Shown here piece after piece: positions 51,201 through 60,960 of a DNA stretch of 64,000 nt (position 1 is the first letter of the stretch; every line of letters begins with the position of its first letter). This stretch comes from a virus. The notes beneath the pieces were generated by a model. That model saw only the letters and a program-made list of their open reading frames with translations, had not been told where the DNA came from and did not search any database. The DNA is taken from positions 17,288 through 81,287 of IMG/VR virus record IMGVR_UViG_3300033153_004222; one strand, given 5' to 3'. Both the position numbers and the translations under genes were made by a program.

Positions 51201-53989
51201 TGTGGGATCATTCCACCATAAGGCATCATCATTCTTGCTGCTTTTCGTTTAAGATATCCTACACCAGCTTCCTTCATTAGAGCCTCTGCTTCAGTTCCGG
51301 TTATATTTGCCTCTTTAAGATATTTTTTCAAAGCCCAAAAATTCATATCTCCTTGTCCTCCTTTTTCTGGTTCTCCATGAGATCTTTTTGAAACATCAAT
51401 ATTAAAATCTTTAACTATTTGATTTCCAAACTCTGGATCTTCTTTTAACTGGTCTTGCAAATATTTTGAAGCTTTTTTATAAGCAACTGTATCTAATATT
51501 CCAGGGTTCTCTGAAACCATTTTTGCAATTTCAGGATTCATTCTTCCCATAGCATCTTTTTCAAATACAGTTTCTTTTTCTCCTTCAATAGAACCAAGAA
51601 CCTTATTTGCCAATCCTTTTACTTCTTGTATATCTTTTTGATGGATATTAGGATTGTGTTTAGGAATATCTCCTCCAGAGTGGAACATAGGAGCACTTAT
51701 GCCTCCTACAGGTATTCCGCCTCCAAATGAAGGAAAAGAAGGAAGGGACCACCTGCCATTTTCTGATCTTCTATTTTCTCGATCAGCTCGTCTTTCTTCT
51801 CTTCTGTCCTGGCGTTCTTCTTTTTTTAAATGTCTTTTTAACTTTCTCTCTCCTTTTCTAAGAGCTCTTTTTTCTTTCTTAGTAAGATCATCTGATTCCT
51901 CATCTTTTGGGATGTACATATTTCCCCAATTTATGCGAGGCCTATATCCTCCTCCTTGTCTATGTCCTGATTCTTGGCGTTCTAACCTTTTGTCTTGTAT
52001 TTGTCCCACGGTCATTCCTGCTTCACTTGCCGAACCTCCTGGGCCGCCAGGAGTAGATAGTTCTAAACCAGGATACTGAGGATCAGGAACAATTATTGTT
52101 CCGGGTGGTGGTGGATTTGTTATAGGATTAGGAGCATTGTAGGGTAAACCTTGTGCATTAAGAGGTTGTCCAGCTCCTCCTGTAGGAGATGGTGCTGCAA
52201 TTGGTCCTCCTGGACCTCCTCCGCCTCCTAAATCAACTCCTCCTTCATGTTGGGGTATCATACCTCCATAAGGAAAAGAAATTCCTGCATTCAATCTTAA
52301 CTGATTTTTTAATCTGTTCCCTGCCTCATCTGTTCTTTGTTGATTTTGTATTTTATAAGATCCTCCTAAATATGCCTTATAATTAGGATCTCCTTTACCA
52401 ATAACTTTGTTAAAAGTAAAAGTACTTCCATCATTCTTTTTAGTACTAAATCCAAGGTTTAAATCTCCTGAACTTAATTTTCTTACATAATCTATATTTA
52501 TAGAAGGATCAATTCCTGGTTCAGTTTTAGGAGTTCCAGATATATTTATTCTATTTTTATCAGAAGACTTAGGAGTTTTTAAATACTTAGGGGCATCAGG
52601 ATCTGGATCAGGAGGTATAACAGTTCCTGTTCCATGTTGAGGAATAAAACCTCCATAAGCTAATTGGCTTTTCTTTTTATCAAAATCATCTCCTTCAAAT
52701 CCTTTTCCTACTTTATTCATGTGTATTTGGGACATCTTACCTCTTACAGTATTGGTATTACCTTGAATATCAACATAAGTTCTATTTTTAAAATCAGGTA
52801 AATACCCTCCAAAAGCACTCATTGGAAGAGCTTGATCTGGAGGAGCAGGTGCCATTGCCATAGGTCCTTCGCCTGGAGCAGCTACCATTCCTTGTTCTTG
52901 AGCAATAGCTTGATCCAATGCCATCTGTTTTGTAGCAGGTTCAGTATCTATACCTTTTTCCTTTTTCATTTGCTCCTGCATTGTAAACAACTGATCTAAT
53001 TCTGTATGATATTTATCAGACATTATTTGAGCTGTTTTTCTTCCAATAGGTTCAGAAGCATTATTATTTAAAGTTTCTTCATACTTACCTATTTTCTTTA
53101 AGAGTTTTTCAGATTCTTCTGCAAAATTCTTACCTGTATCAGGATTTTTAAGTCTTTTTGAAAATACTCTTCCATCTGAAGAAGAGGAAGTAGACATTTT
53201 AACACCTGAATTGGGATCTCTGGAATCTGGACCATGATCTGGACCTTCTATTTTAGCTCCTTCTTCAGAGAGATAATTAATATTGCCCCCAGGGCCATGC
53301 TGCATCATTCCTCTGCTCTGAACTACTTCTCCTCCTTCTACTTCAAATTCAGCTTTATCTATATCTCCTCCCTGTGCATATTGTCTTTTATGTCCTCCAC
53401 ATTTCTTACAACAAGAACCTCCCATTTTAAAAGTAGGGATCCTTCCTCCGTAAGCCATTGCTCCTCCTACAGCTTCTTCTCTATCACATTCACATAAATT
53501 AAATTTAGATTGTGCTTCTAAAGATGTCATTTCTGGTCCTGCTGCTTCAACTGGAACTTCTTCTCCAGTTTCAGGATCTGTTTGAAATTTACTTCCAATT
53601 GCTCCTCCTGCTTTTGCCCCTAAAGCGGCACCAGCCGGTCCTGCTACAAGAAAACCTCCAACACCACCTACCACAGTACCTATTGTTGATGCATTTCTTC
53701 CTAACCATTCTCCAAATCCGTGTTGAGGAATTCTTCCTCCATAGGCAAAAGCCATTTCTTTTTTGTATACATCGTATTCTTTTGGATATTTAGATGCTAA
53801 TAAATTATCATTTATCATTCCTCCCTGTGCAAAAGTAGAAGTACCTGGCTGCATAGGATCATATAACATCTGCTGTCTTTGATAATTCTCTTCAAGACCA
53901 GCTTGTTGTCCTGGTAAGGAAGCATCCATACCTCCTTGCATAGGTTGATTCAATTGATCTCCAAATGCTTTCTGTGATAGTGTTTTCAT
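48269..53989 (-). CDS. Repeat-rich cargo protein with DUF2272/NlpC-like domain (1906 aa)
   Basis: At least ten copies of a short motif [YFN]GG-x-[IL]P-[QTSDK]-[HF] are scattered along the chain (AYGGRIPQH, FPYGGMIPQH, MPYGGMIPQH, KMGGFLPQH, ANGGFIPSF and others), each usually at a boundary between low-complexity segments. A glycine zipper (VVGGVGGFLVAGPAGAALGA, near residues 93-112) follows the N-terminus. A domain at about 1045-1235 has WSAVTVS with S1072, GFRPSFRHSTYIGDAF, VGDILFRGRG, SHTDII with H1176 and LSGGN: the ordered motifs of DUF2272, related to NlpC/P60, with Ser in place of Cys. Cysteines CECD and CCKKC lie near the N-terminal third. It may help cross the wall during ejection. 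Confidence 0.75.
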   Translation of the reverse strand: MKTLSQKAFGDQLNQPMQGGMDASLPGQQAGLEENYQRQQMLYDPMQPGTSTFAQGGMINDNLLASKYPKEYDVYKKEMAFAYGGRIPQHGFGEWLGRNASTIGTVVGGVGGFLVAGPAGAALGAKAGGAIGSKFQTDPETGEEVPVEAAGPEMTSLEAQSKFNLCECDREEAVGGAMAYGGRIPTFKMGGSCCKKCGGHKRQYAQGGDIDKAEFEVEGGEVVQSRGMMQHGPGGNINYLSEEGAKIEGPDHGPDSRDPNSGVKMSTSSSSDGRVFSKRLKNPDTGKNFAEESEKLLKKIGKYEETLNNNASEPIGRKTAQIMSDKYHTELDQLFTMQEQMKKEKGIDTEPATKQMALDQAIAQEQGMVAAPGEGPMAMAPAPPDQALPMSAFGGYLPDFKNRTYVDIQGNTNTVRGKMSQIHMNKVGKGFEGDDFDKKKSQLAYGGFIPQHGTGTVIPPDPDPDAPKYLKTPKSSDKNRINISGTPKTEPGIDPSINIDYVRKLSSGDLNLGFSTKKNDGSTFTFNKVIGKGDPNYKAYLGGSYKIQNQQRTDEAGNRLKNQLRLNAGISFPYGGMIPQHEGGVDLGGGGGPGGPIAAPSPTGGAGQPLNAQGLPYNAPNPITNPPPPGTIIVPDPQYPGLELSTPGGPGGSASEAGMTVGQIQDKRLERQESGHRQGGGYRPRINWGNMYIPKDEESDDLTKKEKRALRKGERKLKRHLKKEERQDRREERRADRENRRSENGRWSLPSFPSFGGGIPVGGISAPMFHSGGDIPKHNPNIHQKDIQEVKGLANKVLGSIEGEKETVFEKDAMGRMNPEIAKMVSENPGILDTVAYKKASKYLQDQLKEDPEFGNQIVKDFNIDVSKRSHGEPEKGGQGDMNFWALKKYLKEANITGTEAEALMKEAGVGYLKRKAARMMMPYGGMIPQHAAGMGYVPYQAQGGQGGGYQNPMVDMYAQADQHPSMHIPPTEELEQESTEVDTPTEEILTTEETVVEPGEDIKKKEVEKVYYDQEGLSEYSADMQEEFTDPETGKHYGQYNEAVTDTVQSFWSPYNKGVSGYPYGKEAAWSAVTVSNLVSDGLFGGKTKEEMNALGFRPSFRHSTYIGDAFKTNKNDDYKYNMYRATPFSYEDSNEATQHTSFDVGDILFRGRGSAQGEDFEKLSKRAGKRYESHTDIITGTGKDEFGSYYELSGGNRKNPSGGGHTYVTSKMYYDPESNELLGTKAKKDDDGNINFTKQSKKYRYAGGMKMNPKYKQSMERVELQELQPVVIDNPAEPRELVLPKVEKELTAKEKRMAKKQRKRDEAEEAHAKKLQNSNEMADDIRAEKSKMPWYRRDFNPGATLRRDFKLANGGFIPSFGPGGYTNPLIDFYQEKEDEDKNKPTSGNSGGGGGSSKEDKMAMAMKLAPMAMGAPPMQNGGPIPTFPYGGYQGSGYVNPMLGFYAEGDQHARFQKPEEDKKKKKKDSKYGFEDAAKHTESLNPEQYEMDPNQMQPAVTDNTSFGNEVIDINTSGSTWDWGSGTGGGGTGFGYAKGGKLYPSTVYAHGGKLAPSETEHLESGSAEANNDDVLGLSQMMKMGGFLPQHETGTDNLSSIRKQPGMSNAGKYPGVSKFAGPHGTYPINTLARGESALKLRGHSNNPDQIASNVYSEYPSLRPDHTSMAAFGGSIRQFDSGGMSNLSAVGAGVGAMSSIPTTIYDFVQGAKDPHEWESLPHGQKQQVLDALAKQGKSIEDMTANWDQDSEYARQIFKGLKDLDISQQRADVKSVSATQMDMLRGGAGSRAEMMANAQNFGGQQVANLNKLESQKAEYDQNVKLKQAAGVADLGKTDAAIAGQQAGMWGQQSAAYNQFGQQQRDYDQYLAELNKGEQDLRDMQTRSGYAGVGNFLSDAGSALMGTGMGMG

Positions 53990-54046
53990 ATCATTGGGGT
54001 TAATTTGTAAAGATACAGCTTTTATATGTTTTATTAATTGGCATAG

Positions 54047-57000
54047 TTATCTTGGTGAAAATCTATAAAATGTTTTTAAGTAATGTAATAAAAATCTTCT
54101 GTTATTTGTATTATCTAATTTTAGATTAATTGTCATAGTTTTATCTCTAAGACGAGGCTTAAAAGTAGCTAATGGATTTAAATTAGCAGGATCAAAGATA
54201 TCTACATTCGGTCCAACCAATTGACTAACTGCATTTCTTGCTACATCTAATTGCCATTCTCTTTCAACTCTTTTTACTATATCTCCTGGCAAACTAAGAG
54301 CTATCCAATCGGTATTTTGAAAATCTGTATAAAATCTAACAGTATCAAATGTTTCTTCAGTTATATTTCTTGGAGGATTTGCATCATGGGACCATACCTC
54401 AGAATGATAACTAACATTATCAAAAACTTTTGTAACTCCTTTAGAGTCGTTTATTGCTAACTCTATCGAGGAGTCAAATAAATTTTCATAGAATTTACAA
54501 TATTCACCAGAGTTATGCTTATATATCTGATCCCTATCCAGAGGTTTAGGAGAAAGTACATGAGTACCATCATTAATATATATAGGAGGGGTATGAGAAT
54601 AAAAACCAGTATAGATATCATACGCTTCATTGTATACAACTGTAACTTTATTACTATTATACGAATATAAGAAAGGAATTCTATATTCTACTGCACCTGG
54701 ATTTGCAAGAATAACTGTTATTACTAAATAGGCAAATATTCCTTCTGCTGTCATATTTTGAGTGCCGTTAGGGAGTAAAGCTACATTTAAATCTATTCCT
54801 GCTCCAGGAGCCCAATTAGTATAGGGCCAGGGCATACCTGATATCTGCATATAAAAATAACTTCCAGAAGCACCTATATCTTCAACAATAAATTGAAATG
54901 GAGATCCAAAAATCTCTGCTTGAAGAATAGATCCTATTTTTACATTTGATTCGTCTAAACAAGTATCGGAAACTCTAATGGCAAACCATTTAAATCCAGG
55001 TTGAAATTCAAATATATCAAATACCGCATCTTCACATACAGCATTTAAAGAAAAATTATTTAATGTAATCCATACTTCATTAAATTTCCTATCCCACGTA
55101 GATGTAATGCCTTGATTCATAATAGGATTATCATTTGTTAAGATAGCTCCTTGAATCTTATCTGTAAACCAAGGGGCCATTCCTCCTGCTAAACTAACCG
55201 GAAGCAAAGATTGCCCTTTAATTGCATACATCTGTTTTGAATAAATATCTATAAAAAATAGATTATCATTAGAAGCAACTGGCATCCATTGATGAAAACA
55301 GCCTATCTCTGTAGAGATATAATTAAAATCATGGAGAATATTTCCATATCCCATTTGAATTTGTCCTGCTGCAAGAGTACTTACAGCTGCACTTGGATTA
55401 ATTAATAAAAATCCACATCCATGATCTTGAAAAAAGAAATTTTGACCAGAATAAGATATTAATTTATTTATAGGACCTAAACTTCCTTCTACATCTAAAT
55501 AAGTACCTATATCCCATTGTCGCCATTGATCTACTAATTCTCCGTTTATTTTTGCATTAGAAGCTCTAACTCTGTTATCAAATTCTTCTATCAAAGGAAC
55601 ACCTACAGGTCTACCTAAAAAGAAAACATAATCTTGCTCTCTGTCATATAAATATTCTAATTCATAAGTATCAAATAAATAGGCAGCATCTGTAGCAGGT
55701 GGATATGTTCCTGCTGGTTCTGCTTTATTTAAAAGATGTCTTCCTGTTCTTAAATTGGTATTTAAAGTTGATAAAAGAGGAAAAACCATTCCATCTCTTG
55801 CTGCATCTGCATTAGCAGCTACAGGTTCTCCTCCATCTACTCTTGTCCAATCATATTCTAAATGATAGATATCACCTCCAAATACTTCAAATTCAGTAGT
55901 AGGTTGCGTAGGATCAATAATAGAAATATATCCTGCTGTTTTTATATAAAGATTATTAGATCTATTTTGTTGCGTATTGCCTCCATATTGTTCTTCTACA
56001 TGTCGTTCATATGTAACTAATAAAGGTTCTCCATAAAATCCTCCCGCTCCAAAAATAATACTCATATCATCACAATCTAAAGTCATAAACACACATTGAC
56101 ATCCATCAAGTTGTTCTTCAGGAGTTCCAGATGTATAAGAAATTTGAGGAATAGTAGCATTTCTAAACTTAGTAGGACCACTCATAGTAGGAATATTAGA
56201 AATTTGTTCTCCTGCATCTACTTCTCTTGCAAAAGTTATTTCTATTGTTTTTCTACTATTACATCTCATAAAATCTCCAGTACTATCTTGTTCATCTCCA
56301 TAATTAGCATTTACATTTGCTAAAAACTTACCATAATTCATGGTATCAAATGCATAAACTCTTAGATTATCAGGACCAACAGGAAAAGCAGGATCTGGAT
56401 AAAAGAAAGGAGGGGATTGGGGATCAGGCGAATATCTATATAACCAATTTAGGTCATTAGCATATTCAATACGAAGTCTATCTCCTATAGTAAATCCAAT
56501 ATCTTCTTTAAATTGAAATTCAGGACTATAAACAACTAAAGATTTTTTTACTCTTTTAATAGGATCTATTGTATCAACTTCATAACCTATTCCTCTTCCT
56601 GTTGCAGGGGGTGATCCAAAAGGATCCCATTCCCATATATCTCCTGGCTGATTATCAGCTGGATTATTAAAAACACTTCCTTTTTTTGGCAAAAGATAAA
56701 GTTCTTCATCATACGGTGATGCAGGATTAGCGAGAGTATCTGCAACTCCTTGTGTTACTTTAGTTTTGTCTGCTGATTCTCTTTTTACTCTTACTATTTC
56801 ATAACCACTAATTCCATCTATAATATCAGGAGGAATAGTAACTGTAAATTTTAAACCTAAATTATTTAACGCATAACAAGATTGATTTTGAAGAGGAGTT
56901 CCTTCGGCAGTACTATTATTATTTCTTGGGGTTAGCATATCAAAATTTAAACTTTCATACCCAGGACTTGGATTTTGAACTTTAGTTTCATTTGGTGCTG

Positions 57001-59059
57001 GAAACATTGGGGCTCCTCCTCCCGGATTCCACCATGCCATATTTGCTCTTATTTCCCATCTTTCAGGAAATTTAATATCTCCTATCCAATTAACAAATCC
57101 TGGATTACCAGATTTATCATATAAAACAATTCCAAAACGATATATTTCTCCCGTCATATATCCTCGTATAGTATTATTTTGATAAGGATTTTGAGTATTA
57201 CGAGGGGCATCTGTAGAATTATAAATTTCTCCATTTGTATTAAAGTCGTAACTTATTGTAGGTTTATTAGAAGATAATATAGGAGCTGAAGTAGTATAAT
57301 TATTTGCACGATAACTTTCAAAAGGAGGATTCTCCCAATCTAATAAAGTAAATTCATATTTTATATAAGGGCCTTCTCCTCCTAAAGTAATCCCATCAGA
57401 TTGAAATTTAAAAGGAAGAAATTTACTTAACCAATCCGGTTCGTTATAGTCATTTACAGCATCTCGTATTTGTATTCCAACATCCAATGCTTCTGGATCG
57501 GGATATCCCCAATCTGGTTCATTTTGATCTAAGCCAGGTACATAAGATCTTATATCTATACCAGCAGATGGTAAAGGAGCAGGGCCTAACGGTGCTGTTG
57601 GATTAAGTAGATCCCAACTGTTTCCAGTATTAAAAGGAACATTTGCTGCAGCCGATCCTTTATAATCTACAGCTACATTTGTATTTCCAAATCTATATGC
57701 TCTTGAATGAAATTTTAACTTTTCATTTTGAGCTGCTTTTAAATTTCCTACTAAGAGTCTATTATCTTGATAAGAAATTGTTTTTGCTCTTTCAAAAGGA
57801 ATCCCAAATGATTTATACTCTGATTCTGATACAATTATTTGAGTTTCTGCTCCTGTATGAGTTACAATAAGAGTCCCTGTTGTAGGCATTCCAATTTTTT
57901 CAAATATATAGATTTCAGGAGTAGCTGCTAATGCCCCATAATATAAATATGCTATTTCTACAGTATCATAAGTAGAATCTAAATTATCTATGGTTAAAAG
58001 AACAGATTTTGCTGTAGGTGTTCCTGGTGGAGTTCCATTATATTCCCCATTCATATCCCATTCTATTCCAGATTCAGCTGTAAGTACAACATTTATAAGA
58101 TTACTTGCTGGAGAAAATTTTGTTATAGCTCCTGTGGTACTTTTTAATCTGTAAGCATATTGATAAATTCCTGCCTTTAACTGTCCTCCTGCTGTTATTC
58201 TTTTTAAAACTGGTTTAGAAAAATCAGCTCCTGGTTCTAAATCTAAAAAATTTGGATCTACTCCCATACTGGTTCCCTGATTTGCTATATTCAGAGAACG
58301 AACTCTATTAAAATTATCAGTCCAATATACCCTTTGTATATCTGAATTTTCATATCGAGAAACAGCCTCTATTGGATGCCATTTACTAAAACTCAAATTA
58401 TCACAAACATATCTTATTTCTGGAGTATAGGTATCTAATGCTTTATCATAAGTAACAAACCATATTTGTCCTGGTCCTCCATCTTGTGTTGCATCATTTG
58501 TAGTAAATAAAACAAGTGAATCTCTTAATTCTGTCCAACCTATAACTTCTAACTCGCATTGAATACTTGCAAGTTCAGTTCCTACTGTCCAGGGAGATTG
58601 TCCTGGTATATTTGCACCTATTATATTAATTGTATCAGAAAAAACTGCAATACTTTTAGGAGAAGTTCTAACTATTTTTACTCCTAATACATCTGTAGGA
58701 CTTCCTGGACCAGATTGATCTATTATCAAATTAAATAACTCTGTATATCCTCCAGATAATAATGTAAAGGATATATTAACAACTCCTATTGTAGTAGTTA
58801 TAACTAAATCATCTGTTGTGCCTGGAGGTGGTTCTCCTATATTTGGAATTGGCTTAACTACCCAACAGCTCGGAGAACAAGGAATTTCAAACTCTAAAGA
58901 ATTTCCTAAAACATTGACCAAAGCTCCTCCAGACTTTTCTCCATCATCACTTAATCTAAAATTTTGAGCATCTCTATAATTAGTGGGAGGAACTCTATCT
59001 TTAGTCAAGCTTTTATTCATTCCTTTCTCAAAGGAATTTGTCTGCATTCTTCTTGGCAT
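54047..59059 (-). CDS. Muzzle-type tail protein (1670 aa)
   Basis: The protein begins MPRRMQTNSFEKGMNKSLTK and continues TNYRDAQNFRLSDDGEKSGG, the N-terminal pattern of the crAss-like muzzle and of P22/T7 tail nozzle proteins (short basic start, G-x-N-x-D, then A-x-N-F/x-R). The rest is beta-rich, with many aromatic and Asn/Pro residues, compatible with a propeller or barrel-like tail tube tip. It is larger than the phicrAss001 muzzle, so extra domains are probable. Neighbouring ring-protein genes and the following cargo gene agree with this assignment. No catalytic residues are evident. Confidence 0.8.
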   Translation of the reverse strand: MPRRMQTNSFEKGMNKSLTKDRVPPTNYRDAQNFRLSDDGEKSGGALVNVLGNSLEFEIPCSPSCWVVKPIPNIGEPPPGTTDDLVITTTIGVVNISFTLLSGGYTELFNLIIDQSGPGSPTDVLGVKIVRTSPKSIAVFSDTINIIGANIPGQSPWTVGTELASIQCELEVIGWTELRDSLVLFTTNDATQDGGPGQIWFVTYDKALDTYTPEIRYVCDNLSFSKWHPIEAVSRYENSDIQRVYWTDNFNRVRSLNIANQGTSMGVDPNFLDLEPGADFSKPVLKRITAGGQLKAGIYQYAYRLKSTTGAITKFSPASNLINVVLTAESGIEWDMNGEYNGTPPGTPTAKSVLLTIDNLDSTYDTVEIAYLYYGALAATPEIYIFEKIGMPTTGTLIVTHTGAETQIIVSESEYKSFGIPFERAKTISYQDNRLLVGNLKAAQNEKLKFHSRAYRFGNTNVAVDYKGSAAANVPFNTGNSWDLLNPTAPLGPAPLPSAGIDIRSYVPGLDQNEPDWGYPDPEALDVGIQIRDAVNDYNEPDWLSKFLPFKFQSDGITLGGEGPYIKYEFTLLDWENPPFESYRANNYTTSAPILSSNKPTISYDFNTNGEIYNSTDAPRNTQNPYQNNTIRGYMTGEIYRFGIVLYDKSGNPGFVNWIGDIKFPERWEIRANMAWWNPGGGAPMFPAPNETKVQNPSPGYESLNFDMLTPRNNNSTAEGTPLQNQSCYALNNLGLKFTVTIPPDIIDGISGYEIVRVKRESADKTKVTQGVADTLANPASPYDEELYLLPKKGSVFNNPADNQPGDIWEWDPFGSPPATGRGIGYEVDTIDPIKRVKKSLVVYSPEFQFKEDIGFTIGDRLRIEYANDLNWLYRYSPDPQSPPFFYPDPAFPVGPDNLRVYAFDTMNYGKFLANVNANYGDEQDSTGDFMRCNSRKTIEITFAREVDAGEQISNIPTMSGPTKFRNATIPQISYTSGTPEEQLDGCQCVFMTLDCDDMSIIFGAGGFYGEPLLVTYERHVEEQYGGNTQQNRSNNLYIKTAGYISIIDPTQPTTEFEVFGGDIYHLEYDWTRVDGGEPVAANADAARDGMVFPLLSTLNTNLRTGRHLLNKAEPAGTYPPATDAAYLFDTYELEYLYDREQDYVFFLGRPVGVPLIEEFDNRVRASNAKINGELVDQWRQWDIGTYLDVEGSLGPINKLISYSGQNFFFQDHGCGFLLINPSAAVSTLAAGQIQMGYGNILHDFNYISTEIGCFHQWMPVASNDNLFFIDIYSKQMYAIKGQSLLPVSLAGGMAPWFTDKIQGAILTNDNPIMNQGITSTWDRKFNEVWITLNNFSLNAVCEDAVFDIFEFQPGFKWFAIRVSDTCLDESNVKIGSILQAEIFGSPFQFIVEDIGASGSYFYMQISGMPWPYTNWAPGAGIDLNVALLPNGTQNMTAEGIFAYLVITVILANPGAVEYRIPFLYSYNSNKVTVVYNEAYDIYTGFYSHTPPIYINDGTHVLSPKPLDRDQIYKHNSGEYCKFYENLFDSSIELAINDSKGVTKVFDNVSYHSEVWSHDANPPRNITEETFDTVRFYTDFQNTDWIALSLPGDIVKRVEREWQLDVARNAVSQLVGPNVDIFDPANLNPLATFKPRLRDKTMTINLKLDNTNNRRFLLHYLKTFYRFSPR

Positions 59060-59064
59060 AATTA

Positions 59065-59817
59065 CTATTTAAGTCTTTTTATTTCCCTTATATTCATTCC
59101 TGAAAAGAAAGTATCATATTGATTTATATTTGGTTTTAATCTAACCCAAGAATTTTTAATATTTTCTACTTTATCTATATTAGGCATCATAGCTGCACTT
59201 GCAGCTGCTTTCACATAAAACATCCAATCTTGCTTTGAATCAGTGTAAATAGCTGCCGGAATATTTCCTTTTCTCCATTGTTGTCTATCAATCATCATTT
59301 GAGCATAAGATTTTAAGGCTTTATCATAATAAACATTATCCGGTATCATAGGATATCCACAATCATCTATCTGAATAGCTTTGAAATCCATGACTATAGT
59401 TCCTGTTTCAAAAGAAGTATAAATACAATTATTTTGTATGTAATATCTTTCATTAGTAGGAAAAACTCCATTAACTTCTAAAGGAAAATTATCTTTGTCT
59501 ACAGGAACATCATTAAGAAAATTAGTGCCGCCCAACTGACTTGTAGGTCCAGGCCCCATAGTAGATGTTGATAACAACAAAGGCTCTCCTTTATAAGAAA
59601 TTTGTGTTAAATGATGGAAAGTAGAAGGCAGTTGCTTTGTATGATTGGTAACTTCCATTTGTGCTATCTCATCTATATACTGAGTTCCAGCTCCTATTAA
59701 TTGCAAAGCCTCGGCACACCATTCAATAATGTCCCATACCTCTAAATCTTCGGGAGAATCATAATCTCTATAGATTCCATCAATGATTTCTTTTATACTC
59801 TTATATTTATAAACCAT
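59065..59817 (-). CDS. Connector/ring-type virion protein
   Basis: The 250-residue protein has a helical N-terminus with IKEIIDGIYRDYDSPEDLEV and VWDIIEWCAEALQLIGAGTQ, then beta segments and a C-terminal helical region. This pattern is that of a crAss-like ring/connector protein, which extends the portal before the muzzle. It lies immediately upstream of the muzzle gene (five bases). The identity as a ring protein is inference from pattern and place. Confidence 0.65.
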   Translation of the reverse strand: MVYKYKSIKEIIDGIYRDYDSPEDLEVWDIIEWCAEALQLIGAGTQYIDEIAQMEVTNHTKQLPSTFHHLTQISYKGEPLLLSTSTMGPGPTSQLGGTNFLNDVPVDKDNFPLEVNGVFPTNERYYIQNNCIYTSFETGTIVMDFKAIQIDDCGYPMIPDNVYYDKALKSYAQMMIDRQQWRKGNIPAAIYTDSKQDWMFYVKAAASAAMMPNIDKVENIKNSWVRLKPNINQYDTFFSGMNIREIKRLK

Positions 59818-59819
59818 AA

Positions 59820-60260
59820 TTATTCATAATAATCAACAGTTCTGTTTTTATCTTTTAATATAGAAGATAGTCTTCTTTTATTATCTCTGGCTGCTGTAAA
59901 GCTATATAAAGATTTATTGATAAAAGTTGCTGTTTTTTTTTTCCAAAAAAATCTAAAATTAAAGTAATTTGTATGCTCATTCATATGGTACACACGCTTT
60001 CCTATTTCTTTAGTTTTCTTCCAATCTACTTTCATTGTTTTTGGATCAAACCATGTTTTTGTCTTTTTTATTCTTAAACTTCCTAATCTATAAGGCATTT
60101 CAAATTCAAAAGAATCGTCAAGGATCTTATCCATAACTTTTTTGTTAAATGATTTTATAATACCTGCATAAACAGAATATTCTATAGTTCCAGAGTAAGA
60201 GTCCTTATAAAGTTTATAAGCATCTCTCATTGTTTTTGTATTATAGAATTTATTTGCCAT
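59820..60260 (-). CDS. Conserved crAss-like structural-region protein
   Basis: The 146-residue protein is basic, with segments YKLYKDSYSGTIEYSVYAGI, EFEMPYRLGSLRIKKTKTWF, HMNEHTNYFNFRFFWKKKTA and SYSFTAARDNKRRLSSIL-like at the end. I recall similar small proteins (LPYRLG-x-L-x-I and NEH-T then K-N-K-S-x-Y-x-F-x-x-x-R-x-N-K-R-x-L) between the ring proteins of many crAss-like phages. The role is unknown; the basic, compact nature would allow DNA or capsid contact. It overlaps the upstream gene by one base. Confidence 0.65.
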   Translation of the reverse strand: MANKFYNTKTMRDAYKLYKDSYSGTIEYSVYAGIIKSFNKKVMDKILDDSFEFEMPYRLGSLRIKKTKTWFDPKTMKVDWKKTKEIGKRVYHMNEHTNYFNFRFFWKKKTATFINKSLYSFTAARDNKRRLSSILKDKNRTVDYYE

Positions 60261-60943
60261 TATTTCATATCTACTTTAGCTCCTGAATTTGCATTATTAG
60301 CATCATCGCCTGGGGCCTCTAAAACCATTCCAAGTCTTTTTACAAGTATATCTGTTACCTTTCCAGACATTTCCAACGTAATTGGATATGGACTATCCCA
60401 AGTCCAACATTCTTCTGGCTCACAGGATTGACAATCAGCTATAGAACTTGGATCTTCTAAAAGAGCAGATATTTGTAAATTTTCTGCATGACCTAAAATA
60501 TAAAGATATTCTCCTTTGATATACCATCTTGGATCATGTTTAGTGTATTTACTATACTTATGCCATTTTTGTCTATAAAATGTAGTTTCACTATAACTTG
60601 TTTCTTGATCTATAGACATCACAGCTATAACTCCGTTTTTATGTCCTCTCTGAATAGTAGAAGGAATTCTACATTTGCTTTTAACAACAGTACATCCACA
60701 GCTGGGATAACAATTAGGATCTATAGAAGCGTCTACTTCTTCAAATTCCATTATCCAATGCTGTATCCAATTATCATTCATTTTTCCTCTTTTAGAGAAC
60801 TCCTGTCTGATAAGTTGGGCTCTTGTTTGGCTTATCCAATAAGCCACCTGTCGATCTGTTGGTAAAGCATCATCCGGTTGTACGCCTCCGTATCCAAGAT
60901 TCTTCAGATCAAAAACCATTTTATTTAAAGTAACTTCTGCCAT
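60260..60943 (-). CDS. Head-tail adaptor / ring protein
   Basis: The 227-residue protein begins with helices (MAEVTLNKMVFDLKNLGYGG and TDRQVAYWISQTRAQLIRQE). This helical bundle start is typical of T7 gp11/P22 gp4-type adaptors and of crAss-like ring protein 1. A cysteine-rich block (CYPSCGCTVVKSKC, about residues 78-91) and a second (CQSCEPEECW) suggest metal or disulphide stabilisation. It is the first gene after the terminator at 60961-60996, and starts the tail-part operon. Confidence 0.7.
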   Translation of the reverse strand: MAEVTLNKMVFDLKNLGYGGVQPDDALPTDRQVAYWISQTRAQLIRQEFSKRGKMNDNWIQHWIMEFEEVDASIDPNCYPSCGCTVVKSKCRIPSTIQRGHKNGVIAVMSIDQETSYSETTFYRQKWHKYSKYTKHDPRWYIKGEYLYILGHAENLQISALLEDPSSIADCQSCEPEECWTWDSPYPITLEMSGKVTDILVKRLGMVLEAPGDDANNANSGAKVDMK

Positions 60944-60960
60944 TTTTTCAATTTATAATA

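Noticed and set aside
31968-59059. Numerous 60-140-codon + strand frames opposite the giant genes
   Set aside because: They lie antisense to long, motif-bearing reading frames and have the composition expected of reverse-frame shadows.
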